DNA of 36,497 nt from Candidatus Desulfovibrio gallistercoris (GCA_019118745.1 DWYJ01000057.1:1-36497), one strand, 5' to 3'. Shown: positions 24,389 through 32,977, counted from the first letter of the stretch. The notes: generated by a model not told the origin, from the letters alone. A program made the numbers and translations.

Positions 24389-24877
24389 TTTGGGGGGAAG
24401 GGGGACCCCTCGCTCTGCTGTCGATGCCTGTAAGGCCTTGCGGCCTAACAGGCACAGCCCTGCGGGCTGCCTTTCGGTCGCGCTCTGCTGTCGATGCCCG
24501 TAAGGCTCCTGCGTCGCCTAAGGGGCACGGCCTCCGTCCGCCTTTCGGTCGCGCTCTGCTGTCGATGGCCGGGCCTGTTAACACTATTCACTGTCTGTTT
24601 GGGGGAAGGGGAACCCCTCGCTCTGCTGTCGATGCCTGTAAGGCTCCTTCGTCGCCTAACAGGCACGGCCCTACGGGCCGCCTTTCGGTCGCCGCCAGCG
24701 CGGGAGCGGGTTCCCCTTCCCCCCAAGCCCCCCATCCCTTCCCCAGCGCGCTTTTATCAGGGGAGGATACGGAGGACGAGGCTCCCCCGCCCATGAGGGC
24801 AAGCGGGGTTTGTAGGGGATGGCTTACCTTATCTGCCGAAATACTTTGTAAAATTTGTGTTGATAGGCCCTAACAGA
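24389..24877 (+). repeat. Dispersed repeat family B, copy 3 (truncated copy plus complete copy)
   Basis: A first copy starts TTTGGGGGGAAGG at 24389, has two and a half hairpin modules and breaks off at GGGCCTGTTAACAC (about 24569-24582). A second, complete copy starts TTTGGGGGAAGGGG at 24597 with one module and runs through CCCCCCAAGCCCCCCATCCC to TTTGTAAAATTTGTGTTGAT (about 24844-24864). It lies directly after the NFACT gene and fills the left part of a 1.5-kb gene-free gap. Confidence 0.85.
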
Positions 24878-24974
24878 CAGGGCCCTGCGACCGTCCCCCA
24901 GTCTTTCCACCGTGCCCCCCCTTCCCGGTATCCTCCCCCAATAAATTGAGCACAGAGCCCAAACTCTAATAAAA
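24878..24974. other. Spacer between repeat B copy 3 and a structured segment
   Basis: About 100 bases with no coding frame I can support. The part near 24930-24975 becomes AT-rich (CAATAAATTGAGC, CTCTAATAAAAACG). No promoter or terminator is clear. Confidence 0.4.
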
Positions 24975-25148
24975 ACGTCGTGTCACCCTGCGTTGTGGAT
25001 ATATTTTTCTATTACCACAACGCAAGAAAACAACGACTCCGCAGGCATTGCGCATCATTTACCTCACGCCACAGCTTTTCTCTCTTTTGTGGCAGCGGCA
25101 GATGTTTCATGTGAAAACATGAAACACCTCCTCCAAATGTGCGCTGCC
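24975..25148. other. Strongly structured segment with two nested hairpins
   Basis: Hairpin 1: GCGTTGTGG (24990-24998) with CCACAACGC (25015-25023), extended by GTCGT (24977-24981) with ACGAC (25033-25037). Hairpin 2: TGTTTCATGT (25103-25112), a GAAA tetraloop, and ACATGAAACA (25117-25126), enclosed by GGCAGCG (25091-25097) and CGCTGCC (25142-25148). A short open frame on the plus strand (24993-25202) overlaps but has no recognisable features. The stems are more regular than chance. The segment may be an uncharacterised structured RNA or the end of a mobile element. Confidence 0.5.
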
Positions 25149-25182
25149 GATTCGGTAAACAGCCTTTTTGTTGGCGATATGG

Positions 25183-25334
25183 TTAGGTATTTTTGCCTTT
25201 GAAAAAGGAGAAAACGCGAGGCGACCGCGCAGTGCCACCCGACCAAAACCAAGCGGAAAAACTGCGTTTTTTTCGCAAAACGCCAGGTTGTATGGGTTAG
25301 CACGCAAAATGGTTCAAACGGAACAGCCCCTGAA
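25183..25334 (+). repeat. Dispersed repeat family A, copy 3 (diverged)
   Basis: TTAGGTATTTTTGCCTTTG at the left and CAGCCCCTGAA at the right are diverged versions of the family ends. In between are AAAACGCGAGGCGACCGCGC, AACCAAGCGGAAAAACTGCG, TTTTTTTCGCAAAACGCC and TGTATGGGTTAGCACGC in the usual order. It is the most mutated of the full-length copies. Confidence 0.7.
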
Positions 25335-25377
25335 AAGGAGGCTGCGTGGCATCAGGGGCAGGCCCATTCCACGAGAC

Positions 25378-25817
25378 ACAAACTATTTTTTACAAATAAT
25401 TCCATAAGATAGAAAGCTCTCCGTACAAGTTCCGCTTGCCCTTGGAGCGGGACTGCCTCGGCCTCTGTATATTTCCCCGATAAAAGCGCGCTGGGGAAGG
25501 GATGGGGGGCTTGGGGGGAAGGACGACGAGAACGCCTTTTCTCGCTCCGCTGCGAAAAGGCTGGGCCCTCCCGCGCTGGCAGCGACCGAAAGGCGGCCCG
25601 CAGGGCCGTGCCCGTTAGGCGACGCAGGAGCCTTACGGGCATCGACAGCAGAGCGCGACCGAAAGGCGACCCGCAGGGCCGTGCCTGTTAGGCCGTAAGG
25701 CCTTACAGGCATCGACAGCAGAGCGCGACCGAAAGGCGGCCCGCAGGGCCGTGCCTGTTAGGCCGCAAGGCCTTACAGGCATCGACAGCAGAGCGAGGGG
25801 TTCCCCTTCCCCCCAAA
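25378..25817 (-). repeat. Dispersed repeat family B, copy 4, with three modules
   Basis: Inverted relative to copy 3. Three tandem modules of 70-73 bp begin near 25581, 25654 and 25724. One has the GCGACGCAGGAGC inner loop, and two have the shorter CCGTAAGG or CCGCAAGG loop, so two module subtypes are mixed within one array. The AT-rich end (ACACAAACTATTTTTTACAAA) is diverged. The other end, CCCCTTCCCCCCAAA, stops at 25817, close to the gltX 3' end. Confidence 0.85.
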
Positions 25818-25930
25818 CGAGAGACGGCGAAGAGTGTTACCTGCCTCAGCACGCGCGGCGGAGCGGCAAAAAAAGCGGGGCGACCGTTGCCGGTCGCCCC
25901 GTCGAAAGCGTATGTCCAGTCTGCCGCGAC

Positions 25931-27322
25931 TCAGGCCGCCGCCCGTGCGAGACGGGCCAGCGTTTCCTCCTTGCCGAGGAAGGCCATGATCTCCGGCAGA
26001 TGGGGGCCGCCCATAAAGCCCATGAGGGCCGTCCGCAGGGCGGGAGCAACGTCCTTGAACTTGAGGCCGTTGCCTTCGATATAGCCGTGCAGGGCGGCTT
26101 CCAGCGCTTCCTGCGTGAACTCGCCGGCGGCAAAGACCTCCCGCAGGGCGGCCAGATGGCCCTTGCCGGCCTCGGTAAGGTTCTTGGCCGCCGCCTTTTC
26201 GTCAAGAGGCAGACTGGCCGCAGGGGTCAGCAGGGGAGCGAAACTTTCCGCCAGCACCTTCAGGTTGGCGGCCCGCTCCCGGAACATGTGGCAAAGCGCT
26301 TCCAGACGGCTGTCGTCCAGTCCGGTCATGTCGTACCCGGCCTGTTCGGCAAAGGGGCGCACCAGAGCGGCCAGCTCCGACAGCGGCAGCTCACGCATGA
26401 AGTGGGCATTGCACCATTCCAGCTTGGCGGGGTCGAAGGCCGCGGCCGCCGGGTTGAGGCTGGTGCCGTCGAAAAATTCGATCAGCTCTTCCTTGGTGAA
26501 GATCTCCTGATCCCCGTGGGACCAGCCGAGCCGCACAAGATAGTTGACCAGCGCCTGCGGCAGCAGGCCGTCGTTCTGGTATTCGATGACCGCCCGCGCC
26601 CCGTGCCGTTTGGAAAGCTTCTGCCGGTCAGGGCCGAGGATCATGGGCACATGGCCGAAACGCGGCACAGGCAGGCCCAGCGCTTCATAGATGAGGATCT
26701 GGCGCGGCGTGTTGGAAACGTGGTCATCGCCGCGGATGACGTGGGTGATGCCCATCTCGTGATCATCGACCACCACGGCCATGTTGTAGGTGGGCATGCC
26801 GTCGGCCCGCCGGATGACCATATCGTCCAGCTCGCTCACGTCCACGGCGATGGTGCCCTTGACGAGGTCGTCAAAGACCACCTTGCCGGCGAGAGGGGCC
26901 TTGAGGCGGACGCAACGCCCTTCGCCGGGGCCGAGGTTGCGCTCGCGGCAGCAGCCGTTATAGCGCGGCTTGAGCCCCTGCGCCCGCGCCTTCTCGCGCA
27001 TGGCCTCCACCTCTTCGGGCGTGCAGGAACACCAGTAGGCGTGCCCGCTCTCCAGCAGCTTGTCCACATACTGGTTATAAAGGGCGGTACGCTGCGTCTG
27101 GTAGTTGAGAGGGCCGTCCCAGTCCAGCCCCAGCCAGCGCATGGAAGCCAGGATGGAATCCGTGTACTCCTGTTTGGAGCGCAGAAGGTCGGTGTCCTCG
27201 ATGCGCAGATGGAACTGGCCGCCGTAATGACGGGCCAGCAGCCAGCAGAAAATGGCGGTGCGCGCGCCGCCGATATGCAGATGTCCGGTAGGACTGGGCG
27301 CGAAACGGGTTACCACGTTCAT
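25931..27322 (-). CDS. gltX: Glutamyl-tRNA synthetase
   Basis: Class I aminoacyl-tRNA synthetase charging tRNA-Glu. The 463-residue protein opens NVVTRFAPSPTGHLHIGGAR, containing the HIGH-type ATP site (about 9-19). It has LRIEDTDLLRS, a zinc-type segment beginning CSCTPEEVEAM, RADGMPTYNMAVVVDDHEMG, IRGDDHVSNT and the KMSKS equivalent KLSKRHG (about residue 240). The open frame reaches upstream to 27544, but the ATG at 27322 gives the universal N-terminus and follows GAGGAT. It is transcribed alone, toward the repeat cluster, and is divergent from argB. Confidence 0.97.
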   Translation of the reverse strand: MNVVTRFAPSPTGHLHIGGARTAIFCWLLARHYGGQFHLRIEDTDLLRSKQEYTDSILASMRWLGLDWDGPLNYQTQRTALYNQYVDKLLESGHAYWCSCTPEEVEAMREKARAQGLKPRYNGCCRERNLGPGEGRCVRLKAPLAGKVVFDDLVKGTIAVDVSELDDMVIRRADGMPTYNMAVVVDDHEMGITHVIRGDDHVSNTPRQILIYEALGLPVPRFGHVPMILGPDRQKLSKRHGARAVIEYQNDGLLPQALVNYLVRLGWSHGDQEIFTKEELIEFFDGTSLNPAAAAFDPAKLEWCNAHFMRELPLSELAALVRPFAEQAGYDMTGLDDSRLEALCHMFRERAANLKVLAESFAPLLTPAASLPLDEKAAAKNLTEAGKGHLAALREVFAAGEFTQEALEAALHGYIEGNGLKFKDVAPALRTALMGFMGGPHLPEIMAFLGKEETLARLARAAA

Positions 27323-27706
27323 GGGGAATCCTCGGGCGGACATGCCGCCGTAACAAGGGTCAGGACGCACGGGCATACCGCCCGCACCATGCTGTTTTTT
27401 TTCGGGCAGCAGAGCGCCGGGGAACGGCGGACGGCCGCGTGCAGAGGACTGCATGGCCCGCTGTCCGCTCCCGGCAGGGCCGCCGTGCGGGAAAAGGCAG
27501 CTTTGCGGCAGGCGGTCGCATGTGCCCTGACCCCAGGGTTGCACGAAAAAAAGCTGCCGCCGCGACGGTAGAGTGCCGCAGAGGCTTGGACTATCCTATT
27601 TACTGCGGCAAGGCAATTGCGCTTGCAGGGCGGCGGCCCCGATGCTACACATTTTTTTGCCTGCACGGCAGGTTACGCTCGCCAAATGTCAAGCAAGGGA
27701 GGCCTT
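27323..27706. other. 384-bp gap between divergent gltX and argB
   Basis: GC-rich non-coding sequence. It holds GGCGG-ACATG-CCGCC close to gltX, a long-range GGCAGCTTT/AAAGCTGCC inverted repeat (about 27499-27560), and CCTGC-ACG-GCAGG near argB. Open frames extend through from both genes but lose all similarity outside the chosen starts. I see no promoter strong enough to list. Confidence 0.5.
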
Positions 27707-28486
27707 ATGTCGCGTACCGTAGTCATCAAATTCGGCGGACATGCCATGGACAAGGAAGCGCTGTGCGCGGCCTTTGCCGAGGATCTGGCCTTCCTCAGCG
27801 CGGAGGGCACCCGCTGCGTGGTCGTGCACGGCGGCGGCCCCCAGATCAGCGCCCTGCTGGAACGCCTGCACATCGAGAGCCGTTTTGAGAACGGCCTGCG
27901 CGTCACGGACGAAGCCACCATGCAGGCCGTGGAAATGGTGCTGTGCGGGCAAGTCAACAAGGATGTGGTGCGCCGCTTCGCCGCGCACGGCGTGCGTGCG
28001 GCGGGCATCTCCGGCCGGGACGGCGGTCTGCTGCTGGCCTCGGTACGGCAGCCCACGCTGGGCCGGGTGGGCGAGGTGGACAAGGTGGACCCCGCCCTTG
28101 TGGAATGCCTGCTGGCCGGAGGCTTCGTGCCCGTGGTCGCGCCCGTGGCTTCGGATGCCGCCGGACAGCCCCTGAACATCAACGCCGATACCGCAGCCGG
28201 AGCGCTGGCCGGAGCCCTGCACGCGGACTACTTCGTGCTCATCTCCGACGTGCCCGGCGTGCTGGACGGGGAAAAACGCCTGATCCCCACGCTGGACCGT
28301 GCCCGCAGCCAGTCCCTCATGGCGGAAGGCGTCATCTGCGGCGGCATGATCCCCAAGGTGGGCTCCTGCCTGCATGCCCTCGATGCCGGCTGCCGCCGGG
28401 CGCTCATCCTGGACGGACGCGAGCCGGGCAGCCTGCGGCGCTATCTCTACGAGGATGCGCCGCTCGGTACCGTGGTCACGGCCTGA
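27707..28486 (+). CDS. argB: Acetylglutamate kinase
   Basis: Second step of arginine synthesis, phosphorylating N-acetylglutamate. The 259-residue protein has KFGGHAMDKEAL at the N-terminus, VVVHGGGPQISALLE (phosphate loop), GRDGGLL, PLNINADTAAGALAGAL (substrate and ATP site) and ICGGMIPKVGS. Length equals the short, E. coli-type form that lacks the extra N-terminal helix of arginine-inhibited enzymes, so feedback inhibition by arginine is not expected (inference). ATG 27707 follows GGGAGG and gives the canonical start, although the frame is open from 27617. Confidence 0.95.
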   Translation: MSRTVVIKFGGHAMDKEALCAAFAEDLAFLSAEGTRCVVVHGGGPQISALLERLHIESRFENGLRVTDEATMQAVEMVLCGQVNKDVVRRFAAHGVRAAGISGRDGGLLLASVRQPTLGRVGEVDKVDPALVECLLAGGFVPVVAPVASDAAGQPLNINADTAAGALAGALHADYFVLISDVPGVLDGEKRLIPTLDRARSQSLMAEGVICGGMIPKVGSCLHALDAGCRRALILDGREPGSLRRYLYEDAPLGTVVTA

Positions 28487-28625
28487 TGTGTTGCGGAAAA
28501 GACGGGAACCGTCCCGCCGTCCGGCAAATGCGCCGGTGCGGCCCCCTTCCGCCGCGGGGAAAGCGGCCGTCGGCACTGCCTGAAATACGCCTCCTGACGA
28601 AACACGGGGGCGTCATGATGCCAGC

Positions 28626-29414
28626 ATGAATATTTTTTCCTATGATCCGGCAACGGTGCTCAGTCTGATACTCACCATCATGCGGGTGAGTATCGTCATG
28701 TTCATGTTGCCCATTTTTTCCACCAACAATATCCCCATCAGCGTCAAGGCGGCCATCTCGGTCATCTTCACCCTGGGCGTCTGGCCGCATATCTCGGTCT
28801 CCGGGGCGATCATGCCGCAGCATCCGTTCGAGGTGGTGCTCATGATGCTGGGCGAGGTGGTGCTCGGCCTGGTGTTGAGCATGGCGGTCAACTTCCTGTT
28901 CATGGGCATCCAGTCGGGCGGGGAGCTGCTCGGCTTCCAGATGGGCTTTACCATGATCAACTTTGCCGACCCCCTCACCGGCAACCAGACCGGCGCGACC
29001 GCCTTCTTCATCTGGATGGTGTCCGCCCTGACCTTCCTGGTGCTGGACGGCCACCTCTACATGATACAGGGCTTTGTGGCCAGTTTCCGCATCGTGCCGC
29101 CCGGCGGGCTGGTGGTGGGGGATGTGGTGCTGGATCAGGTCATCCGCCTCTCGGCCGAGGTCTTCGTCCTGGCGCTCAAGATCGCGGCGCCGGTCATGGT
29201 GGCCCTCTTTCTCGTGGAAGTGGCGCTGGGCATGATGGCGCGCACCTCGCCGCAGATCCACATCATGGAATTCGGCTTCCCCATCAAGATCGCGGTGGGC
29301 TTCTTCTTCCTGGGCCTGCTGCTCTACATCATGGCCGAACATATCTCCACCTTCATCCGCGGCATGGACGGGCTGTTCATCAACCTCATGCGCATGATGA
29401 GCCCCGCCCGCTAG
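28626..29414 (+). CDS. fliR: Flagellar export apparatus protein FliR
   Basis: Core channel subunit of the flagellar type III export gate, assembled with FliP and FliQ in the inner membrane. The 262-residue protein is hydrophobic, with about six membrane segments. It shows family features such as the opening membrane helix, the SGGELLGFQMGFTMINFADP segment (about 99-118), and MMARTSPQIHIMEFGFPIKI near residue 203. ATG 28626 has no strong Shine-Dalgarno. It is not flanked here by fliP, fliQ or flhB: a terminator follows and then cheV on the other strand. It is probably expressed from its own promoter. Confidence 0.94.
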   Translation: MNIFSYDPATVLSLILTIMRVSIVMFMLPIFSTNNIPISVKAAISVIFTLGVWPHISVSGAIMPQHPFEVVLMMLGEVVLGLVLSMAVNFLFMGIQSGGELLGFQMGFTMINFADPLTGNQTGATAFFIWMVSALTFLVLDGHLYMIQGFVASFRIVPPGGLVVGDVVLDQVIRLSAEVFVLALKIAAPVMVALFLVEVALGMMARTSPQIHIMEFGFPIKIAVGFFFLGLLLYIMAEHISTFIRGMDGLFINLMRMMSPAR

Positions 29415-29480
29415 GGTGTTACTTTATCCGCTTCAGGCTTGGGGAAGAAGTCGCCCGGCCCGCAAAACCGCAAACAGCAC

Positions 29481-29515
29481 AAAAAAACGGCTGCCCGCAG
29501 GGCAGCCGTTTTTTT
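29481..29515. terminator. Bidirectional terminator between fliR and cheV
   Basis: AAAAAAACGGCTGCCC, a GCA loop and GGGCAGCCGTTTTTTT make a perfect 16-bp palindromic stem with T runs on both strands, placed between two convergent genes. Confidence 0.95.
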
Positions 29516-29582
29516 GTATGCCTTTTTGTCTGCACCATCCGCAGGCCGTCACGGCAGGAGCGATGACGCTCCGCCTGCCGGT

Positions 29583-30551
29583 TCAACCTTCAAGGTGGTG
29601 ATTGCTGAACTTTTCGGTGATGAGTTCCTTGATGATCTTGTTGAGACGCGGCAAGTCCGGCTTGGAGACCTGCCTGTCCGCGCCCACCCGTTCCCCCTTG
29701 GCGCGCAGGGCCTCGGTGATGAGCGAGGAAAAGAGGATGACCGGCATGTTCCGCATGCTCGTGTCATTGCGGATATGCGCGGTGAGGCTGTGCCCGTCCA
29801 TATCCGGCATCTCGATATCCGAGATGACCAGCTGGATCTCGTCGGTCACGCAATGCTCCGTCCCGGCGAACTGATCACGCAGGCTACACAGATATTCCCA
29901 AGCCTCGTTGCCGTTGGCCTTGTCCGTCACGCGGAAGCCCGACTTTTCCAGAGAGGAGCGGATGATGTGCCGCAGGGAGGAGGAGTCGTCCACCACCAGC
30001 AGATGATAGTGTCCCGCGCCTTCGATGGGCGTGGTGTCCACTTCCACATGGCTCATGTCCAGCGAAGGGTCAAGGCTGGCGAGGATCTTTTCCATATCCA
30101 GCACGAAAAGGACGCGGTCCTCGATGCGCAGGACGCTGGTGACGCATTCGCGCGAGTAGTTGTGGACGTAGGCGTTGGGGGCCTCCATGCGGTCCCAGGT
30201 CAGACGATGGATGCTCGTCACCGAGGAGACAAGGAACGCCGCCTGCACGCCGCAGAATTCCGTCACCAGGACCTTGTTGGTCTCGCTCTGCACAAGCCGC
30301 TTGCCGAGCCATGCAGCCAGATCCACCAAGGGGAGCACCCGGCCGCGCAGATTGAACGTCCCCAGAGAGGAGCAATCGCTGTTGCCCGGCATGTTGGTGA
30401 TGCTCGGCAGGCGGATGATCTCCAGCACTTTGGCCACGTTGATGCCGTAGTGCCCCGTATAGGTCGAACCGTCAGGCAGTTCTTCCGTCAGGAGGAATTC
30501 GATGATTTCCAGCTCGTTGTTCTTGGCTTCAAGCAGGCTGACTTGGCTCAT
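29583..30551 (-). CDS. cheV: Chemotaxis coupling protein CheV
   Basis: Fusion of a CheW-like coupling domain (residues ~12-165) with a receiver domain (~185-315), linking chemoreceptors to CheA and tuning the signal by phosphorylation. The CheW part shows FLLTEELPDGSTYTGHYGIN, RGRVLPLVDLAAWLG and LDMEKIL. The receiver part has LLVVDDSSSLRHII, the acceptor Asp in VISDIEMPDMDG and the PVILFSS segment; VSKPDL supplies the Lys. At 322 residues the length is normal. A sigma-28-like promoter lies upstream, and the gene ends against the terminator shared with fliR, so motility functions cluster here. Confidence 0.94.
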   Translation of the reverse strand: MSQVSLLEAKNNELEIIEFLLTEELPDGSTYTGHYGINVAKVLEIIRLPSITNMPGNSDCSSLGTFNLRGRVLPLVDLAAWLGKRLVQSETNKVLVTEFCGVQAAFLVSSVTSIHRLTWDRMEAPNAYVHNYSRECVTSVLRIEDRVLFVLDMEKILASLDPSLDMSHVEVDTTPIEGAGHYHLLVVDDSSSLRHIIRSSLEKSGFRVTDKANGNEAWEYLCSLRDQFAGTEHCVTDEIQLVISDIEMPDMDGHSLTAHIRNDTSMRNMPVILFSSLITEALRAKGERVGADRQVSKPDLPRLNKIIKELITEKFSNHHLEG

Positions 30552-30586
30552 GTACAGACCCTTCCGGTAAAGCGCTTCTGGCTACC

Positions 30587-30613
30587 TTATCGTCCGCTTT
30601 ACAGGCAGCTTAA
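30587..30613 (-). promoter_or_regulatory. Candidate sigma-28 (FliA) promoter of cheV
   Basis: On the minus strand TTAA (30610-30613), 15 bases, then GACGATAA (30587-30594), against the consensus TAAA-N15-GCCGATAA. The predicted start is about 28 bases before the cheV ATG. Spacing is exact and the gene is a motility gene. Confidence 0.6.
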
Positions 30614-30649
30614 TGGCAGCGAACCAAATTCCCGTATCCCCACGCAGGC

Positions 30650-31357
30650 TTATCCGGCGTTCCTTTTGCAGGCAGGCGCGGTCCGTCCGCGTGGCTCGCG
30701 CGGGGGTTCCCGTCGCGGGCAGACGTCGCTCAGCTCGCAGTCCCCGCAGCGGGGGGACCGGGCATGGCAGACATCCCGGCCGAACCAGACCATGCGATGG
30801 TTGACGTCGCCCCATTCCGCACGGGGGAAGAGCCGCATGAGATCCTTCTCCACCGCCACGGGGTCGGTCTGGGCGGTCAGCCCCAGCCGGTAGCTGATGC
30901 GCTTGACGTGGGTGTCCACCGCCAGCCCCTCATTGAGGCCGAACGCGCCGAACAGCACCACGTTGGCCGTCTTGCGCGCCACGCCGGGCAGGGTGATCAG
31001 CTCGTCGAGACGCGGCGGCACCTCCCCGCCGTAGACCTCGCAGACGCGGCGGGCGGCCCCCAGCAGGTTCCTGGCCTTGCTGTGATAAAAGCCGGTGGGC
31101 CGGATGACGGACTCCAGCTCTTCCTGCGTGGTCCGGGCCAGCTCCGCCGGGCCGGGCCAGCGCCGGAAAAGTTCGGGCGTGACCGTATTGACGCGGGCAT
31201 CGGTGCACTGGGCCGCCAGCACGGTAGCGACCAGCAGTTCCCAGGCGTTGGCGGCCACCAGGTGCGTGGCCGGTTGAGGGTAGCGTGCCCGCAGGGCTGC
31301 CAGGACGGCCTCGGCGCGGGCCAGCGCGCCACGGGGAAGGGAGGTTCCGGTACTCAT
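30650..31357 (-). CDS. nth: Endonuclease III
   Basis: Bifunctional DNA glycosylase/AP lyase removing oxidised pyrimidines in base excision repair. The 235-residue protein has the helix-hairpin-helix LPGVARKTANVVL with its catalytic Lys, the catalytic Asp in VDTHVKRISYRLG, and the 4Fe-4S cluster ligands spaced C-x6-C-x2-C-x5-C in CHARSPRCGDCELSDVC. Both N- and C-termini have short Arg/Pro-rich extensions. ATG 31357 is the first in frame. The gene is upstream of cheV in the same orientation, but the sigma-28-like site between them suggests separate transcription. It is divergent from cutA. Confidence 0.95.
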   Translation of the reverse strand: MSTGTSLPRGALARAEAVLAALRARYPQPATHLVAANAWELLVATVLAAQCTDARVNTVTPELFRRWPGPAELARTTQEELESVIRPTGFYHSKARNLLGAARRVCEVYGGEVPPRLDELITLPGVARKTANVVLFGAFGLNEGLAVDTHVKRISYRLGLTAQTDPVAVEKDLMRLFPRAEWGDVNHRMVWFGRDVCHARSPRCGDCELSDVCPRREPPREPRGRTAPACKRNAG

Positions 31358-31507
31358 GCGCTTTCTATGCCACAGGCCGTGCGGAGGGACAAGTCATTTG
31401 CCGCGCCACGCCGCCCCGCGAACTGCCGCAGGCCGCGGCGGAGGAGGGGGGACGGCGCTTTTGTTTTGCGGCATGATATGCTATCGGTCTGACTTCCATT
31501 CCCTCAT

Positions 31508-31930
31508 ATGGCAACGACCCGGACCATGCTGCTTGTCTATGTCACCTTTCCTCTGGAAGGCTGTCTGCGTGACGCGCCCGACGCAACGGAAGGCCCTTCC
31601 GGCCGCCCGTGCGGTCTTGAGGCCGTCCGGCGGCTGGCCCGCGAGCTCGTGGAAGCCCGGCTGGCCGCAGGCGTGAACATCCTGCCCGGCGCGCATTCCG
31701 TCTACCGCTGGCAGGAGAACGTCTGCGAAGCTGCGGAGATCGTGCTGCTCGCGCAGGTGAGCAGGGCGGCCTTCGCGGACTTCCGCGCTCATGTGCGGGC
31801 CCGGCATCCGCATGAGGTGCCCTGCATCACGGCCCTGCCCATTGCGGACGGCAACGCCGCCTTTCTGCGCTGGATCGGGGAAAACAGCCTTCCCCTGCGG
31901 CATGACCTCCCCCACCCTCAACCCCTGTAA
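31508..31930 (+). CDS. cutA: CutA-type divalent cation tolerance protein with an insertion
   Basis: A small trimeric, ferredoxin-like-fold protein linked to copper and other divalent-metal tolerance. The 140-residue product has LVYVTFP, LARELVEARLAAGVNILPG, SVYRWQENV, HPHEVPCITALPI and GNAAFLRWI, all CutA hallmarks. Between the first strand (TFP) and the first helix (EAVRRLARELV) lies an extra segment of about 20 residues (EGCLRDAPDATEGPSGRPCG) that typical CutA proteins of about 105-112 residues lack. The insertion contains two Cys. The start ATG has no clear Shine-Dalgarno. pfkB follows nine bases after the stop. Confidence 0.9.
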   Translation: MATTRTMLLVYVTFPLEGCLRDAPDATEGPSGRPCGLEAVRRLARELVEARLAAGVNILPGAHSVYRWQENVCEAAEIVLLAQVSRAAFADFRAHVRARHPHEVPCITALPIADGNAAFLRWIGENSLPLRHDLPHPQPL

Positions 31931-31939
31931 GGAAATCGC

Positions 31940-32890
31940 ATGGCCATCTACGTTTCCGGCTCCCTGGCCTTTGACCGCATCATGACCTTTGACGGCAACT
32001 TTCAGGACCATGTGCTCATGGACAAGCTGCATACGCTCAGCGTGAGCTTCATGGTGGACAATATGAACGAACTGCGCGGCGGCTGCGCGGGCAACATCGC
32101 CTACACCCTGGCCCTGCTGGAAGAAAAGCCGCTCATCGTGGCCTCGGCCGGGCGTGACTTTGCGGGCTATGCCGCCGCGCTCGAAGAAATGGGCCTGTCC
32201 ACGGAAGGCATCCGCCGGGATGCGGACATCTTCACCGCGCTCTGCTACATCACCACCGACCGCAACAACAACCAGATCACCGGTTTCTATCCCGGCGCCA
32301 TGACCCTGCCCGCCAGCTACGACTTCCCCCATCTCGATCCGGCCAGGGACTGGGCCATCGTCTCCCCCGGCAATCTGGAAGACATGCGCCGCCTGCCGCG
32401 CTTCTTCCGGGAAAAGGGCGTCCGTTACATCTATGATCCCGGCCAGCAGCTGCCTGTCCTGAGCGCCGACGACCTGCTGGACGCCATCACCGGTTCCTAT
32501 GCCTGCGTCACCAATGACTACGAGATCGGCATGGTCTGCAAGACCACCGGCAAGACCGAGGAGGAGCTCCTCCAGCTCACGGGCTGGCTGGTGACCACCC
32601 TTGGGGCCAAGGGCCAGCGCATCCGCAACGCGCAGGGCGTGGACGTGCACATCCCGGCCATCCCCTGCGGCGAGGTGAAGGACCCCACCGGCGCGGGCGA
32701 CAGCCACCGCTCCGGCCTGCTCAAGGGCCTTTCCCGCGGTCTCTCCATGCCGGAGGCGGCCAAGGTCGGCGCGGTGAGCGCCTGCTACGCCATCGAACAG
32801 CTCGGCACGCAGGCCCATCACTTCACCTATGCCGAGTTCCGCCGCCGCTACGAGGAAGCTTTCGGGCCGCTGCCCGCGGAACTTGCCTGA
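31940..32890 (+). CDS. PfkB-family carbohydrate/adenosine kinase
   Basis: A 316-residue ribokinase-fold kinase. Substrate-side features are VSGSLAFDRIMTF and RGGCAGNIAYTLALL (about 46-60), with a lid region between them. The ATP/anion-hole motif is DPTGAGDSHRSGLLKGL near residue 250, where the Asp of GAGD is the catalytic base. The pattern is close to bacterial and archaeal adenosine or nucleoside kinases, but the substrate cannot be fixed from sequence. AAGGAAATCGC precedes the ATG at 31940, nine bases from cutA, so the two are probably co-transcribed. Confidence 0.88.
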   Translation: MAIYVSGSLAFDRIMTFDGNFQDHVLMDKLHTLSVSFMVDNMNELRGGCAGNIAYTLALLEEKPLIVASAGRDFAGYAAALEEMGLSTEGIRRDADIFTALCYITTDRNNNQITGFYPGAMTLPASYDFPHLDPARDWAIVSPGNLEDMRRLPRFFREKGVRYIYDPGQQLPVLSADDLLDAITGSYACVTNDYEIGMVCKTTGKTEEELLQLTGWLVTTLGAKGQRIRNAQGVDVHIPAIPCGEVKDPTGAGDSHRSGLLKGLSRGLSMPEAAKVGAVSACYAIEQLGTQAHHFTYAEFRRRYEEAFGPLPAELA

Positions 32891-32977
32891 TCCGCCGCAC
32901 GTCCGCCACACGCTTGCGCGCGGGGCAGGGGAGCGCCTTGTCCCGCGCGTTCTCCAAGCATACCAAGGAGCCGCATC

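Noticed and set aside
24993..25202. 69-codon ORF in the structured segment
   Set aside because: Overlaps strong hairpins, has no ribosome site and no known family.
16405..25800. Tandem modules considered as a CRISPR array
   Set aside because: Units of 71-73 bp are contiguous, without unique spacers, and no cas genes are near.
26115..27571. Plus-strand open frames opposite gltX
   Set aside because: Antisense shadows of a well-recognised synthetase gene.
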